From contig NZ_CP031848.1 in the NCBI RefSeq assembly GCF_003441595.1, positions 1 through 64,000 on the forward strand: a DNA stretch of 64,000 nucleotides, in the 5' to 3' direction. The notes below the pieces were generated by a model, which had not been told where the DNA came from, did no database searches, and saw nothing but the letters and a program-made list of their open reading frames with translations. This stretch comes from Marinobacter sp. Arc7-DN-1 (GTDB lineage: Bacteria > Pseudomonadota > Gammaproteobacteria > Pseudomonadales > Oleiphilaceae). Position 1 is the first letter of the stretch, and each line of letters opens with the position of its first letter. Positions 42,238 through 52,386 of this stretch are shown piece by piece. The position numbers were made by a program, and so were the translations under genes.

Positions 42238-43335
42238 ATGAGTGATGAGCAGGTCCGGCTCGCAGAGCTGAGGGACGAGATTGATCAGATTGATCAGAAG
42301 CTCATGGAGCTGATCAGCGCCCGGGCAACCTGTGCCCAGGAAGTCGCCCACGTCAAGACCACAGCCAATCCGGGGCAGGACGTATTTTTCTATCGCCCGG
42401 AGCGGGAAGCCCAGGTGCTGCGCCGAATCAAGGAGCAGAACCCGGGGCCATTGTCCTGTGAGGAAATGGCCCGTCTGTTCCGGGAAATCATGTCGGCCTG
42501 CCTGGCGCTGGAAAAGCCCATGCACATTGCCTTCCTGGGGCCGGTGGGTACCTTCACCCAGGCAGCAGCGCTCAAGCATTTTGGTCACTCGGTGATCAGC
42601 GTGCCGCTGCCCGCGATTGATGCGGTATTCCGGGAGGTTGAATCCGGCGCTGCCCATTACGGTGTGGTGCCGGTGGAGAACTCCACCGAGGGCATGATCA
42701 ATCACACCCTCGATATGTTCATGTCCTCGCCCCTGAAAATCTGTGGTGAAGTGCAACTGCGGATTCACCACCACCTGCTGGTGTCTCCGAAGCACAAGGA
42801 TCAGGAAATTACCCGGATCTATTCCCATCAGCAGTCGTTTGCCCAGTGTCGCCAGTGGCTGGACACCCATCGCTATGGTATTGAGCGGGTGACAGTTTCC
42901 AGCAACGCCGAAGCGGCGCGACGTGCGGGCGCGGAGCCCGGATCGGCGGCGATTGCCGGCGACATGGCGGCTGAGCTCTATGGCCTGGAAAAACTGGCCA
43001 ACAGCATTGAAGACCGTCCGGACAATACCACACGTTTCCTGATCATCGGCCGGGAAGAAGTCCCTGCCAGCGGTCACGATAAGACCTCCATTCTGGTTTC
43101 CATGCGAAACAAGCCGGGTGCACTGTACCAGCTGCTTGAGCCGTTCCATCGCCATGGCCTCAGCCTGACCCGTATCGAAACCCGGCCGTCGCCCAGTGGT
43201 ACCTGGGCCTATGTGTTCTACATCGATTTTGAAGGGCATATGGAGGGCGATCAGGTGCGCAAGGTTCTCGCAGAAGTGGAGGACGAAGCCGTTGAGCTCA
43301 AGCGGTTGGGTTCCTACCCGATTGGCGTTCTTTGA
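42238..43335 (+). CDS. Chorismate mutase / prephenate dehydratase (P-protein)
   Basis: The 365-residue bifunctional enzyme leads to phenylalanine. An AroQ-type chorismate mutase (~1-90, LAELRDEIDQIDQKLMELI) is followed by a dehydratase domain (~95-270, AFLGPVGTFTQAAALKHFG and VPVENSTEG). A C-terminal ACT domain senses Phe (KPGALYQLLEPFHRHGLSLTRIETRPS). Confidence 0.97.
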   Translation: MSDEQVRLAELRDEIDQIDQKLMELISARATCAQEVAHVKTTANPGQDVFFYRPEREAQVLRRIKEQNPGPLSCEEMARLFREIMSACLALEKPMHIAFLGPVGTFTQAAALKHFGHSVISVPLPAIDAVFREVESGAAHYGVVPVENSTEGMINHTLDMFMSSPLKICGEVQLRIHHHLLVSPKHKDQEITRIYSHQQSFAQCRQWLDTHRYGIERVTVSSNAEAARRAGAEPGSAAIAGDMAAELYGLEKLANSIEDRPDNTTRFLIIGREEVPASGHDKTSILVSMRNKPGALYQLLEPFHRHGLSLTRIETRPSPSGTWAYVFYIDFEGHMEGDQVRKVLAEVEDEAVELKRLGSYPIGVL

Positions 43336-43383
43336 GTACCCGAACCGGCAGTTTTTTTGAGTACGGAGTGTCGAGGACGTTTT

Positions 43384-44508
43384 ATGGCCATTGATTACCA
43401 GAGTCTGGCGGTCCGGGGCGTGCAGGCGTTGTCGCCCTACCAGCCAGGAAAACCGATTGAGGAACTGGCGCGGGAGCTGGGGCTGAATCCCGCTGAAATT
43501 ATCAAGCTTGCCAGCAATGAAAATCCGCTTGGGCCTAGCGAAAAGGCGCTTTCTGCCGCCCGCCAGGCATTGTCTGAACTGTGCCTGTATCCGGACGGCA
43601 ACGGCTTCAATCTCAAGCAGGCGCTGTCAAGGCGCCTGGGTGTCGGGCTGGACCGGATCACCCTCGGCAATGGCTCCAATGACGTTCTGGAAGTCATCAC
43701 CCGCTGTTTTGCCGATGCCGATTCGGAAGTCATTTTCTCCCAGTATGCGTTCGCCATTTATCCTCTGGTGACCCGGGCCATTGGCGCAAAGGGCGTGTCC
43801 GTGCCTGCCCGGGAATGGGGGCATGATCTGGAGGCGATGGCGGCGGCGGTCACCGACCGTACCAGGCTGGTTTTTGTCGCCAACCCGAACAATCCCACGG
43901 GTACGGTGCACAAGGCCGATGCCATTGAGGCCTTCCTGAAGAAGATTCCGGCCGAGGTCCTCGTGGTGCTGGATGAGGCCTACTGCGAATACCTCACCGG
44001 TAACGACTATCCTGACGGTGTGGAACTGCTTTCCCGGTTCCCGAACCTGCTCGTGTGCCGGACCTTCTCCAAAGCCTGGGGGCTTGCCGGTTTGCGGGTG
44101 GGCTACAGCGTCAGCTCCGCAGCCATTGCCGACACCCTCAACCGCGTGCGTCAGCCCTTTAACGTCGACACGGTTGCGCTCTCTGCGGCCACGGCGGTGC
44201 TGGATGATGAAGACTACCTTCAGCGCTCCCGGGAGGTGAACAGTGCCGGCCTGCGCCAGCTTGAGCAGGCATTCGATCGCATGGGGCTCAGTTACATTCC
44301 CTCTGCCGGCAACTTTATTGCGGTGGAAGTGGGTGAGCAGGCCATGGGGGTATATCAGGCTCTTCTGGCCCACGGTGTGATTGTCCGCCCGATTGCAGGT
44401 TATGGCATGCCGCGCCATCTCCGTGTCTCGGTTGGGCTTCCGGAAGAGAACGAGCGGTTTATCGACGCGCTGGCGCAGGCACTGACATCCTCGGGGCTGA
44501 GCGACTGA
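43384..44508 (+). CDS. Histidinol-phosphate aminotransferase
   Basis: The 374-residue PLP enzyme of the HisC2 type is often placed with aromatic genes and able to act on aromatic amino acids. It shows KLASNENPLGPS, NPNNPTGT and the PLP lysine in FSKAWGLAGLRVGY. ATG 43384 follows GAGGACGTTTT; an upstream in-frame start is less likely. One base separates its stop from tyrA-aroA. Confidence 0.95.
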   Translation: MAIDYQSLAVRGVQALSPYQPGKPIEELARELGLNPAEIIKLASNENPLGPSEKALSAARQALSELCLYPDGNGFNLKQALSRRLGVGLDRITLGNGSNDVLEVITRCFADADSEVIFSQYAFAIYPLVTRAIGAKGVSVPAREWGHDLEAMAAAVTDRTRLVFVANPNNPTGTVHKADAIEAFLKKIPAEVLVVLDEAYCEYLTGNDYPDGVELLSRFPNLLVCRTFSKAWGLAGLRVGYSVSSAAIADTLNRVRQPFNVDTVALSAATAVLDDEDYLQRSREVNSAGLRQLEQAFDRMGLSYIPSAGNFIAVEVGEQAMGVYQALLAHGVIVRPIAGYGMPRHLRVSVGLPEENERFIDALAQALTSSGLSD

Positions 44509-44509
44509 C

Positions 44510-46738
44510 ATGGCGCTTTCCGAACCTCTTTTTAAGCGGGTTGCAGTGATTGGTCTGGGGCTGATTGGCGGCTCCCTGGCCAGTGCTATCCGGCGTAATG
44601 GCCTGGCTGGCAGGGTGGTTGGTGCAGACCAGCGCGGCGAGGAGCTGCAACTCGGCAAAGAGCTTGGTGTTATAGATGAGGCCGCGCCTACCGTGGCTGA
44701 TGCCGTCAAGGGTGCCGATCTGGTGGTGCTTGCGGTGCCGGTAAGGGCAACCCGCGCGGTTCTGGAAGAAGTTCGCTCCTGCCTGGAGCCCGGAGCAGTG
44801 CTAACGGATGTGGGTAGTACCAAGTCCAGCTTTGTCGCCGATGTTGAGGCCGTGTTTGGTGGCCTTTCGCCGCTGGTGATTCCCGGCCACCCGATCGCGG
44901 GCTCTGAAAAGAGCGGCATCCGGGCGGCCAGTCCGGAGCTGTTCGCCAACCACAAGGTGATTCTTACGCCTCCGGACAATGTCAGTGAGCCGCATCTGGC
45001 ACGTCTGAAAGGACTCTGGGAAGGCTGTGGCGCGACAGTGCTGACCATGTCTGTGGCCTATCACGACGAAGTGCTGGCGGCCACCAGCCATTTGCCCCAT
45101 CTGATTGCCTTTTCTCTGGTCGACACCCTGGCGGGTGAAGACGAGAACATGGACATTTTCCGTTATGCGGCCGGTGGATTCAGGGACTTTACCCGGATTG
45201 CTGCCAGTGATCCGGTGATGTGGCACGATATCTTTCTCTCGAATCGCGAGGCGGTTCTTCGGGTAATCGACCATTTTACTCACGACCTGGAACAGCTGCG
45301 CACGGCCATTGCTAACCAGGACAGTGCGACCCTGTTAAGGGTTTTCAGTCGCGCCAAAGCGGCGCGTGAACATTTTTCAAAGATGCTCTCAGGACAGGCT
45401 TACGTGACAAAAAACAGTGAAAAGCAGGTAAGGTTCCGTCTTCAGCCCGGTGGCGCTATTTCCGGTGATATCCGGGTACCCGGTGACAAATCCATGTCGC
45501 ACCGTTCCATCATGATGGGTGCGCTTGCCAACGGCGTCACCGAGGTTAAGGGATTCCTGGAGGGTGAGGACAGCCTGGCGACGCTTCAGGCGTTCCGGGA
45601 TATGGGTGTCACGATCGAAGGCCCGGAAGATGGCTTCGTCCGGATTCACGGTGTTGGCATGCATGGGCTGCAGGCGCCCCGTGGCCCGTTGTATCTTGGT
45701 AATTCCGGAACCGCGATGCGCCTGTTTGCAGGCCTGCTGGCAGCCCAGCCGTTTGACTCTGAGCTGACCGGCGACGCCAGTCTCTCCGGCCGCCCCATGG
45801 GCCGGGTTGCAGACCCGTTGCGAGCCATGGGGGCAGTGATTGACACGGCCGAAGGTGGTCGCCCGCCGCTGAAGATACGCGGTGGCCAGAAGCTGTCCGG
45901 TATCCATTATGAAATGCCGGTAGCCAGCGCCCAGGTGAAGTCCTGCCTCTTGCTGGCCGGGCTCTACGCTGAAGGCAGCACATCGGTTACCGAGCCGGCA
46001 CCCACGCGGGATCATACCGAGCGCATGCTGGCGGGCTTCGGCTACCACGTACACCGTGACGGCGCGACGGCCAGTGTCAGTGGTGGTGGCAAGCTGACGG
46101 CCACAAACATTGACGTACCTGCCGACATTTCTTCCTCGGCCTTTTTTCTGGTGGCTGCGAGCATTGCGCCCGGTTCCGACCTGATCCTTCGCCATGTAGG
46201 TATGAACCCGACCCGGGTGGGGGTGATCAACATTCTACGCCGGATGGGCGCCAGTATTGAGGTTCTGGATGAGCGCGAAATCGGTGGTGAGCCTGTAGCC
46301 GATCTGCGCGTGCGTTCGGCGGAACTTCAGGGTATTGATATTCCCGAAGACCAGGTGCCACTGGCGATTGACGAATTCCCGGTGCTGTTCATCGCGGCAA
46401 CCTGCGCCACCGGCCGAACGGTTCTGCGAGGCGCCGAGGAGCTGCGGGTCAAGGAAAGTGACCGGATCCAGGTGATGGCAGACGGCCTTGCCGCCCTGGG
46501 TGTGGAAACCACCGTTACGCCGGACGGCATCATCATTGATGGTGGCCAGACCATTGGCGGCGGCACCGTCAACAGCCAGGGCGACCACCGTATTGCCATG
46601 TCTTTCGCAGTGGCATCGCTGCGGGCCAAAGGCGATATTACCGTGACCGACTGCGCCAATGTGGCAACGTCTTTCCCGGGATTTGTGGAGCTCGCAAAGA
46701 GTACGGGAATCAATATTTCAGCCGAGGGGGCTGAATAA
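44510..46738 (+). CDS. Prephenate dehydrogenase / EPSP synthase fusion (TyrA-AroA)
   Basis: The 742-residue fusion has an N-terminal TyrA domain (~1-295, NAD-binding [13 protein letters not shown], then [15 protein letters not shown]) and a C-terminal AroA domain (~305-742). AroA motifs: [37 protein letters not shown] and DHRIAMSF. It thus combines a shikimate-pathway step with the tyrosine branch. This fusion is known from pseudomonads and relatives. The stop overlaps the cmk start (TAATG). Confidence 0.97.
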   Translation: MALSEPLFKRVAVIGLGLIGGSLASAIRRNGLAGRVVGADQRGEELQLGKELGVIDEAAPTVADAVKGADLVVLAVPVRATRAVLEEVRSCLEPGAVLTDVGSTKSSFVADVEAVFGGLSPLVIPGHPIAGSEKSGIRAASPELFANHKVILTPPDNVSEPHLARLKGLWEGCGATVLTMSVAYHDEVLAATSHLPHLIAFSLVDTLAGEDENMDIFRYAAGGFRDFTRIAASDPVMWHDIFLSNREAVLRVIDHFTHDLEQLRTAIANQDSATLLRVFSRAKAAREHFSKMLSGQAYVTKNSEKQVRFRLQPGGAISGDIRVPGDKSMSHRSIMMGALANGVTEVKGFLEGEDSLATLQAFRDMGVTIEGPEDGFVRIHGVGMHGLQAPRGPLYLGNSGTAMRLFAGLLAAQPFDSELTGDASLSGRPMGRVADPLRAMGAVIDTAEGGRPPLKIRGGQKLSGIHYEMPVASAQVKSCLLLAGLYAEGSTSVTEPAPTRDHTERMLAGFGYHVHRDGATASVSGGGKLTATNIDVPADISSSAFFLVAASIAPGSDLILRHVGMNPTRVGVINILRRMGASIEVLDEREIGGEPVADLRVRSAELQGIDIPEDQVPLAIDEFPVLFIAATCATGRTVLRGAEELRVKESDRIQVMADGLAALGVETTVTPDGIIIDGGQTIGGGTVNSQGDHRIAMSFAVASLRAKGDITVTDCANVATSFPGFVELAKSTGINISAEGAE

Positions 46739-47418
46739 TGGCGGATAACAGAGCGCCGGTGATCACGGTGGATGGCCCCGGAGGATCCGGCAAGGGCACC
46801 GTTACCCAAATGCTGGCCAGGAAGCTGGGTTGGCATTTGCTGGATAGCGGGGCCTTGTACCGGCTGACGGCTCTGGCCGCCGTCCGGCAGGGTGTCGCCC
46901 TGGACGACGAGGAAGGGCTGGTCAAAGTGGCTGCCGGGCTGGATGTGGCGTTCGAACCCACGCCCGAGGGTGAGCCGGTCCGGGTTATTCTGGCAGGGCA
47001 GGACGTGACCGCAGATATACGTACGGAGTCCGCCGGGGATAACGCGTCGAAAGTGGCCGTGATGCAGCCGGTCCGGGACGCGCTGTTGCAGCGCCAGCGG
47101 GACTTCCGGCAGGCTCCGGGCCTGGTGGCCGATGGCCGGGATATGGGAACCGTGGTGTTCCCGGATGCGCCGGTCAAGATTTTCCTGACGGCAAGCGCCG
47201 AGGAGAGAGCCAGAAGGCGTTACAGCCAGTTGAAGGACGCGGGTGTCGATGTTAATATTGACGCCCTTTTAGAGGAGATACGGGTTCGTGATGAACGGGA
47301 TATGAACCGTTCCGCAGCCCCTCTCAAGCCCGCAGATGATGCGCAAGTCATTGATTCTACGGGGTTGGGTATAGGAGAGGTGCTAGACAGGTGTATGGCC
47401 GCGGCAGGCCAGGCCTGA
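46738..47418 (+). CDS. Cytidylate kinase
   Basis: The 226-residue CMP/dCMP kinase has P-loop [11 protein letters not shown], the CMP-binding region [13 protein letters not shown], and [13 protein letters not shown] in the lid. It is translationally coupled to tyrA-aroA and followed by rpsA, the common cmk-rpsA order. Confidence 0.97.
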   Translation: MADNRAPVITVDGPGGSGKGTVTQMLARKLGWHLLDSGALYRLTALAAVRQGVALDDEEGLVKVAAGLDVAFEPTPEGEPVRVILAGQDVTADIRTESAGDNASKVAVMQPVRDALLQRQRDFRQAPGLVADGRDMGTVVFPDAPVKIFLTASAEERARRRYSQLKDAGVDVNIDALLEEIRVRDERDMNRSAAPLKPADDAQVIDSTGLGIGEVLDRCMAAAGQA

Positions 47419-47548
47419 CTACACCTTTTTGTCGTTGAAATGCCGGATGTAGCGTTATCTGCCAGCCACAGGCTTGATCCGGAACTTATTAACAGACCGT
47501 GTTGCTGGTGGCACGGAGCACACTTGCGTTGATCATATAGGACTCATA

Positions 47549-49243
47549 ATGAGCGAGAGCTTTGCGGATCTTTTTGAAGAAAGCCTGAAAGAAATTGACA
47601 TGCAGCCGGGTTCCATCGTCCAGGGAACCGTAGTTGACGTCGACAACGACTGGGTCACCGTTAACGCCGGACTGAAGTCCGAAGGCGTTATCCCCGCCTC
47701 CCAGTTCCTGAACGAAAAAGGCGAGTTGGAAATTGCTATCGGCGATGTTGTCGATGTAGCTCTCGACGCTGTGGAAGACGGTTTCGGTGAAACCCGTCTG
47801 TCCCGTGAAAAGGCCAAGCGTGCAGAAGCCTGGAAGGTACTCGAGAAGTCCTTCGAAGCTGAGGAAGTGGTTAAGGGTGTTATCAATGGCAAGGTCAAAG
47901 GCGGTTTCACTGTCGATCTGGCCGGTATCCGCGCCTTCCTGCCGGGCTCTCTGGTAGATGTTCGTCCGGTCCGCGATACCGCGCACCTGGAGAACAAGGA
48001 ACTCGAATTCAAGGTTATCAAGCTGGATCAGAAGCGTAACAACGTGGTTGTTTCCCGCCGCGCCGTTCTGGAAGCTGAAAACAGCGCTGAGCGCGAAGCT
48101 CTGTTGGAAACCCTGACCGAAGGTATGGAAATCAAGGGTATCGTCAAGAACCTGACCGACTACGGCGCGTTCGTGGATCTGGGCGGCGTTGACGGCCTGC
48201 TGCACATTACCGATATGGCCTGGAAGCGCATCAAGCATCCGAGCGAAATCGTTAACGTGGGCGATGAGATCAGTGTCAAGGTTCTGAAGTTTGATCGTGA
48301 GCGCAACCGTGTGTCCCTCGGCCTGAAGCAGCTGGGCGAAGATCCCTGGGTTGATATCAAGGGTCGTTATCCGGAAGGCAGCAAGGTGACTGCACGCGTT
48401 ACCAACCTGACCGACTACGGCTGCTTTGCCGAGCTGGAAGAAGGTGTTGAAGGTCTGGTTCACGTGTCCGAAATGGACTGGACCAACAAGAATATCCATC
48501 CGTCCAAGGTTGTCCAGGTAGGCGACGAAGTGGGCGTGATGATTCTGGATATCGACGAAGAGCGTCGTCGTATTTCCCTGGGTATCAAACAGTGCGTATC
48601 CAACCCATGGGAAGATTTCTCCAGCAACTTCAACAAGGGCGACCGCATCTCCGGTAAGATCAAGTCAATCACTGACTTCGGTATCTTCATCGGTCTGGAC
48701 GGCGGCATCGACGGTCTGGTTCACCTGTCTGACATCAGCTGGAACGAGACTGGCGAAGAAGCGGTTCGCGAATACAAGAAGGGTGACGAAGTTGAAACCG
48801 TTATCCTGTCTGTTGATCCGGAGCGAGAGCGTATCTCCCTGGGTATCAAGCAGCTTGAGAGCGATCCGTTCGCCGAGTTTGTGCAGCTGAACGACAAGGG
48901 CTCTATTGTTAAGGGCACCGTGTCTGCAGTTGATGCCAAGGCCGCTACCATTGCCCTGAACGACGAAGTTGAAGCGGTACTGAAAGCCTCGGAAATCAGT
49001 CGTGACCGTGTTGAAGACGCACGTAACGCGCTGAAGGAAGGCGAAGAAGTAGAAGCGAAGATCATCAGCATCGATCGCAAGAACCGCATCATTAACCTGT
49101 CTGTGAAGTCCAAGGATGTTGAGGACGACAAGCAGGCCCTGGAAAATGTGCGGACCAAGACTGCCGAAACCTCTTCTGGTGCGACCACCATCGGTGATCT
49201 CATCAAGGAGCAGATGCAGCAGCAAAACGCCAATAAGGAATGA
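47549..49243 (+). CDS. Ribosomal protein S1
   Basis: The 564-residue protein has six S1 RNA-binding repeats, each with a G-x-V-...-GA/CFV-L-...-GLVH pattern, for example [19 protein letters not shown] and [20 protein letters not shown]. It binds mRNA leaders and helps translation initiation. ATG 47549 gives the standard [13 protein letters not shown] start. A strong terminator follows. Confidence 0.98.
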   Translation: MSESFADLFEESLKEIDMQPGSIVQGTVVDVDNDWVTVNAGLKSEGVIPASQFLNEKGELEIAIGDVVDVALDAVEDGFGETRLSREKAKRAEAWKVLEKSFEAEEVVKGVINGKVKGGFTVDLAGIRAFLPGSLVDVRPVRDTAHLENKELEFKVIKLDQKRNNVVVSRRAVLEAENSAEREALLETLTEGMEIKGIVKNLTDYGAFVDLGGVDGLLHITDMAWKRIKHPSEIVNVGDEISVKVLKFDRERNRVSLGLKQLGEDPWVDIKGRYPEGSKVTARVTNLTDYGCFAELEEGVEGLVHVSEMDWTNKNIHPSKVVQVGDEVGVMILDIDEERRRISLGIKQCVSNPWEDFSSNFNKGDRISGKIKSITDFGIFIGLDGGIDGLVHLSDISWNETGEEAVREYKKGDEVETVILSVDPERERISLGIKQLESDPFAEFVQLNDKGSIVKGTVSAVDAKAATIALNDEVEAVLKASEISRDRVEDARNALKEGEEVEAKIISIDRKNRIINLSVKSKDVEDDKQALENVRTKTAETSSGATTIGDLIKEQMQQQNANKE

Positions 49244-49263
49244 ATTTCCGGTTGGTGTGAAAA

Positions 49264-49291
49264 AAACGGGCTCTAAGAGCCCGTTTTTTTT
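49264..49291 (+). terminator. Terminator after rpsA
   Basis: ACGGGCTC-TAA-GAGCCCGT hairpin followed by eight T, 21 bases after the rpsA stop. Confidence 0.92.
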
Positions 49292-49377
49292 GTGTTTTTT
49301 TCTGGTTTGGCTAAACTAGATAGTCATGGGAATCCGGCAACCGACGGCTGAACAATAACGAAAGAGGGAAACGCCTC

Positions 49378-49674
49378 ATGACGAAGTCCGAACTGGTCGA
49401 GTTGATTGCGTCCAAGCAAACACAGCTCTCCGTTAAAGATGTCGAACTGGCTGTAAAAACCATCATTGAGCACATGTCCCAGTCGCTCGCCGATGGTCAG
49501 AGAATTGAGATCCGGGGATTTGGCAGTTTTTCTCTTCATCACCGGGCAGCGCGTACCGGTCGCAATCCGAAAACCGGTGAGGCTGTCCAGTTACCGGCCA
49601 AGTTTGTGCCGCATTTCAAACCGGGAAAGGAATTGAGAGAGCAGGTTAACGACAGTCTGAAGAAAGGCTTTTAA
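49378..49674 (+). CDS. Integration host factor subunit beta
   Basis: The 98-residue DNA-bending protein of the HU/IHF family shows [38 protein letters not shown] (the DNA-contacting arm with its proline) and [16 protein letters not shown]. It lies downstream of rpsA as in many gammaproteobacteria. Confidence 0.97.
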   Translation: MTKSELVELIASKQTQLSVKDVELAVKTIIEHMSQSLADGQRIEIRGFGSFSLHHRAARTGRNPKTGEAVQLPAKFVPHFKPGKELREQVNDSLKKGF

Positions 49675-49734
49675 CCGCGGCTCAGGGAATGCGTATAATT
49701 CAGGATTAGTCAGCCCTTTGGGAGTGCTATCTCT

Positions 49735-50037
49735 ATGGCAGGATTGCAGAAGATCCTCATTATTCTGTTGGTTTTGGTCCTGGTTCTGCTGGCACTGGTG
49801 TTCTCGCTTAATAACCAAATGGCGGTGTCCCTCAATTTTCTGCTTTTTCAAACCCAGCCTCATGGCGTAGCCGTCTGGATCATCATGGCCTTTGTTATCG
49901 GTGCGCTGGTTGGCGTACTGATTACCATGCTGGCCACCGTCCGTACCTCGGTGTCCCGGCGAGCCCTTCAGAAACGACTTGATCGTGCGGAGCAGGCATT
50001 GGAGAAATCCAGGGCCCAGAACGACCGGACGCTTTAA
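49735..50037 (+). CDS. LapA-type small inner-membrane protein
   Basis: The 100-residue protein has two membrane helices (~5-24 and ~42-62) and a basic, coiled-coil-like C-terminus (RRALQKRLDRAEQALEKS). It is of the LapA (YciS) family, which works with LapB in controlling LPS synthesis. Its stop overlaps the lapB start. Confidence 0.88.
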   Translation: MAGLQKILIILLVLVLVLLALVFSLNNQMAVSLNFLLFQTQPHGVAVWIIMAFVIGALVGVLITMLATVRTSVSRRALQKRLDRAEQALEKSRAQNDRTL

Positions 50038-51206
50038 TGGATATTGTACTTCAGTGGCTGCTGCTGACAGTTGCGGTTGCCGTTGGCTGGCTGGTTGGCC
50101 GGCTGGGAAGCAATGAAAGCCGCTCAAAGGCAACGATTTCCGACGAGGAATCGGTAAAGGATCGCCTCCAGTTCCTCTTTACCAACTATTCCGACCAGGC
50201 GGTTGAAAACTTCGTGCAGTCCCTTGCTGTTAACAAGGACACCGTCAGCCTGCACCTCTCAATTGGCAGTCATTTTCGCAATAAGGGCGAAACGGACAGA
50301 GCCATATTGATTCATCAGAATCTCCTGGCAAGGCCTGAATTGCCGCCACGCTTTTCGCCACAGGTTACCCTGGAGCTGGCACGGGATTACCTCAACGCCG
50401 GCCTGCTGGACCGCGCCGAGGCATTGCTGCATCAGCTCATGGGTGACCGGGAATATGGCCGGCATTCTTCCCAGCAGCTGATTGATCTGTACCAGCAGGA
50501 AAAGGAGTGGGGTAAAGCGTCGGAGGTTGCCCGAACACTGACCCGTGGCGATGCTGACCCCGCCATGTTCAAAGTTCTGGCATACCTGACTTGTGAGCTT
50601 GCCGAGGAAGCGCTGAAACAGGATGATCGTTGGGAGGCCCAGAAACTCGCCCGGGAAGCGCTGGATTACGACCGTTCCTGTGTGCGTGCCACCCTGATAC
50701 TGATGAAGCTGCTGGTTCGCCAGGGCAGTTTCCGCGAGGCTGGCAATCAGGGCCTGAAAGTCTTCGACCAGAACCCGGAGTTCGGTCCGGAAGCGGTTGA
50801 CCGTCTGATGAAGCTTGAGCACGAGCACGGTGATATCGGACGCCTGGCGAAAAAACTGCGCAAGCTTTACGAGAATTATCCGAGCACAAGTCTATTGCTG
50901 GCACTGGTCGAATCCGTGGAGCGGGCCTCTGGCCGACCTGCTGCGATCGATCTGCTACGGCAGGAACTGGAGATCCGCCCAAGCGTCCGCGGCCTGTTGC
51001 GGCTGGTGGAGATGGCGGGCTACGAGAAAGGTATGACCACAGACGAGGGCCGGCTTGTCAGCCGCATTGGCCACCTGATTCTTGCCAACCGCCCGGTCTA
51101 TCGCTGTGTCAGCTGTGGTTTCTCCGGTCGCCAGCTGCACTGGCTGTGCCCAAGCTGCAAGCAATGGGAAACCGTCCGCCCGATCCAGGGCGTTGAAGCT
51201 GAATAA
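50037..51206 (+). CDS. LapB (YciM) lipopolysaccharide-assembly TPR protein
   Basis: The 389-residue protein has one N-terminal membrane anchor (~4-20), a series of TPR helices, and a C-terminal rubredoxin-like metal site with two Cys pairs (CVSCGFSG and CPSCKQWE). In E. coli LapB controls turnover of LpxC together with FtsH. ATG shares a base with the lapA stop. Confidence 0.93.
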   Translation: MDIVLQWLLLTVAVAVGWLVGRLGSNESRSKATISDEESVKDRLQFLFTNYSDQAVENFVQSLAVNKDTVSLHLSIGSHFRNKGETDRAILIHQNLLARPELPPRFSPQVTLELARDYLNAGLLDRAEALLHQLMGDREYGRHSSQQLIDLYQQEKEWGKASEVARTLTRGDADPAMFKVLAYLTCELAEEALKQDDRWEAQKLAREALDYDRSCVRATLILMKLLVRQGSFREAGNQGLKVFDQNPEFGPEAVDRLMKLEHEHGDIGRLAKKLRKLYENYPSTSLLLALVESVERASGRPAAIDLLRQELEIRPSVRGLLRLVEMAGYEKGMTTDEGRLVSRIGHLILANRPVYRCVSCGFSGRQLHWLCPSCKQWETVRPIQGVEAE

Positions 51207-51238
51207 ACCTTTACTGAATCTCCGCAGGATAATTGAAC

Positions 51239-51949
51239 GTGCAAACCGCAAACGATCCCAAAATCATCGTCGCCCTGGACTTTCCCTCCGGGAAATCGGC
51301 CCTGGAACTGGTTGATAAACTGGATCCGGCCAAATGCCGGTTGAAGGTGGGCAAGGAGCTGTTCACCCGTTCCGGCCCCCAGTTAGTCGAGGGGCTTCAA
51401 AAGCGCGGATTCGATGTGTTCCTGGACCTGAAATACCACGACATCCCCAACACCACCTCGGCGGCGGTAGCGGCAGCCGCAGATCTCGGCGTCTGGATGG
51501 TAAATGTCCACGCCTCGGGCGGTGAAAAAATGATGACCGCCTGCCGGGAGCGCCTGGAAACCTTCGGAGCAGACCGGCCGTTGCTGATTGCCGTCACCGT
51601 TCTCACCAGCATGAACGCCGACGACCTGGCCGGTATTGGCATTACCGATTCCCCGGAAGCCCAGGTATCACGTCTGGCAACCCTCACTAAAAACTGCGGC
51701 CTCGACGGTGTCGTCTGCTCCGCCCGGGAAGCCCCGAAACTGAAAGCGGAGCAGGGCGCCGACTTCAAGCTGATCACCCCGGGGATTCGTCCGTTGACTG
51801 CCGATAAAGGCGACCAACAACGCATCATGACCCCAAGCGATGCCCTCAAGGCGGGTTCCGATTATCTTGTGATCGGCCGCCCGATTACCCAGGCTTCGGA
51901 TCCGTTGGCTGCTTTGGAGGCTGTTCACGCTGAGGTGATTGGCCTCTAG
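51239..51949 (+). CDS. Orotidine 5'-phosphate decarboxylase
   Basis: The 236-residue last enzyme of UMP synthesis has active-site motif [19 protein letters not shown] and [13 protein letters not shown] 51239 is preferred because AGGAT lies eight bases before it; the TTG six bases earlier is too close. Confidence 0.96.
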   Translation: MQTANDPKIIVALDFPSGKSALELVDKLDPAKCRLKVGKELFTRSGPQLVEGLQKRGFDVFLDLKYHDIPNTTSAAVAAAADLGVWMVNVHASGGEKMMTACRERLETFGADRPLLIAVTVLTSMNADDLAGIGITDSPEAQVSRLATLTKNCGLDGVVCSAREAPKLKAEQGADFKLITPGIRPLTADKGDQQRIMTPSDALKAGSDYLVIGRPITQASDPLAALEAVHAEVIGL

Positions 51950-51998
51950 CATTTGGTGGGTATTTTGCTTGAGCCCTAGCCTGATAGGTTTGGAGCCT

Positions 51999-52107
51999 GG
52001 TGGTGTGGGGCCTCCCTCCCAAAAAACCGCTACGAGCACATCCCTGTGCGCTTGTTTCCGGCCATCCATGGCCTCCAACATTTTTGGGAGGGAGGCCCCA
52101 CACCACC
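51999..52107. repeat. Intergenic element with 27-base perfect inverted repeats
   Basis: Arms at 51999-52025 and 52081-52107 are perfect complements (GGTGGTGTGGGG... and its reverse). The 55-base centre holds two smaller hairpins, GCACA-TCCC-TGTGC and GGCCATCCATGGCC. As RNA it would form a very stable structure and may end pyrF transcription. It looks like a REP- or MITE-like intergenic element. Confidence 0.8.
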
Positions 52108-52140
52108 GTGTCGAACCTTTGAGATATAGTCTGTGAACGC

Positions 52141-52170
52141 GGGGTCAGATGAAAACCTTCATCTGACCCC
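52141..52170. repeat. Short palindromic intergenic repeat
   Basis: GGGGTCAGATGAA, AACC, TTCATCTGACCCC is a perfect 13-base inverted repeat. The GGGGTCAG motif reminds me of REP sequences linked to REP-associated (TnpA-REP) transposases in gammaproteobacteria, which is recall rather than a search result. Confidence 0.65.
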
Positions 52171-52201
52171 AATTTCGAAAACAAACACAGAGGTAATAAA
52201 A

Positions 52202-52235
52202 AACCCGCTAACTCAAAGAATTAGCGGGCTTTTAA
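52202..52235 (-). terminator. Terminator of tRNA-Asn
   Basis: On the minus strand GCCCGCTAATTC ... GAGTTAGCGGGTTTTTT is a hairpin ending in a T run, directly after the tRNA. Confidence 0.85.
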
Positions 52236-52240
52236 AATAG

Positions 52241-52316
52241 TGGCTCCCCGAGCTGGGCTCGAACCAGCGACAAACGGATTAACAGTCCGTTGCTCTACCA
52301 ACTGAGCTATCGGGGA
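52241..52316 (-). tRNA. tRNA-Asn (GUU)
   Basis: The 76-base cloverleaf on the minus strand starts TCCCCGATAGCTCAGTTGGT and has a D-loop, anticodon loop CTGTTAA (anticodon complement at 52281-52283), GGTTCGAGCCC T-arm, and an encoded CCA end (TGG at 52241). The acceptor stem TCCCCGA/TCGGGGA pairs fully. Confidence 0.97.
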
Positions 52317-52386
52317 ACGTCGTCGTGTGACGAGGCGCGTATATTAAGTTGGCTATACCGCCCCGTCAACCCTTGGCCAGAACTTT

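Noticed and set aside
42160..43239. 359-aa frame antisense to pheA
   Set aside because: Shadow frame; pheA and its neighbours explain the DNA.
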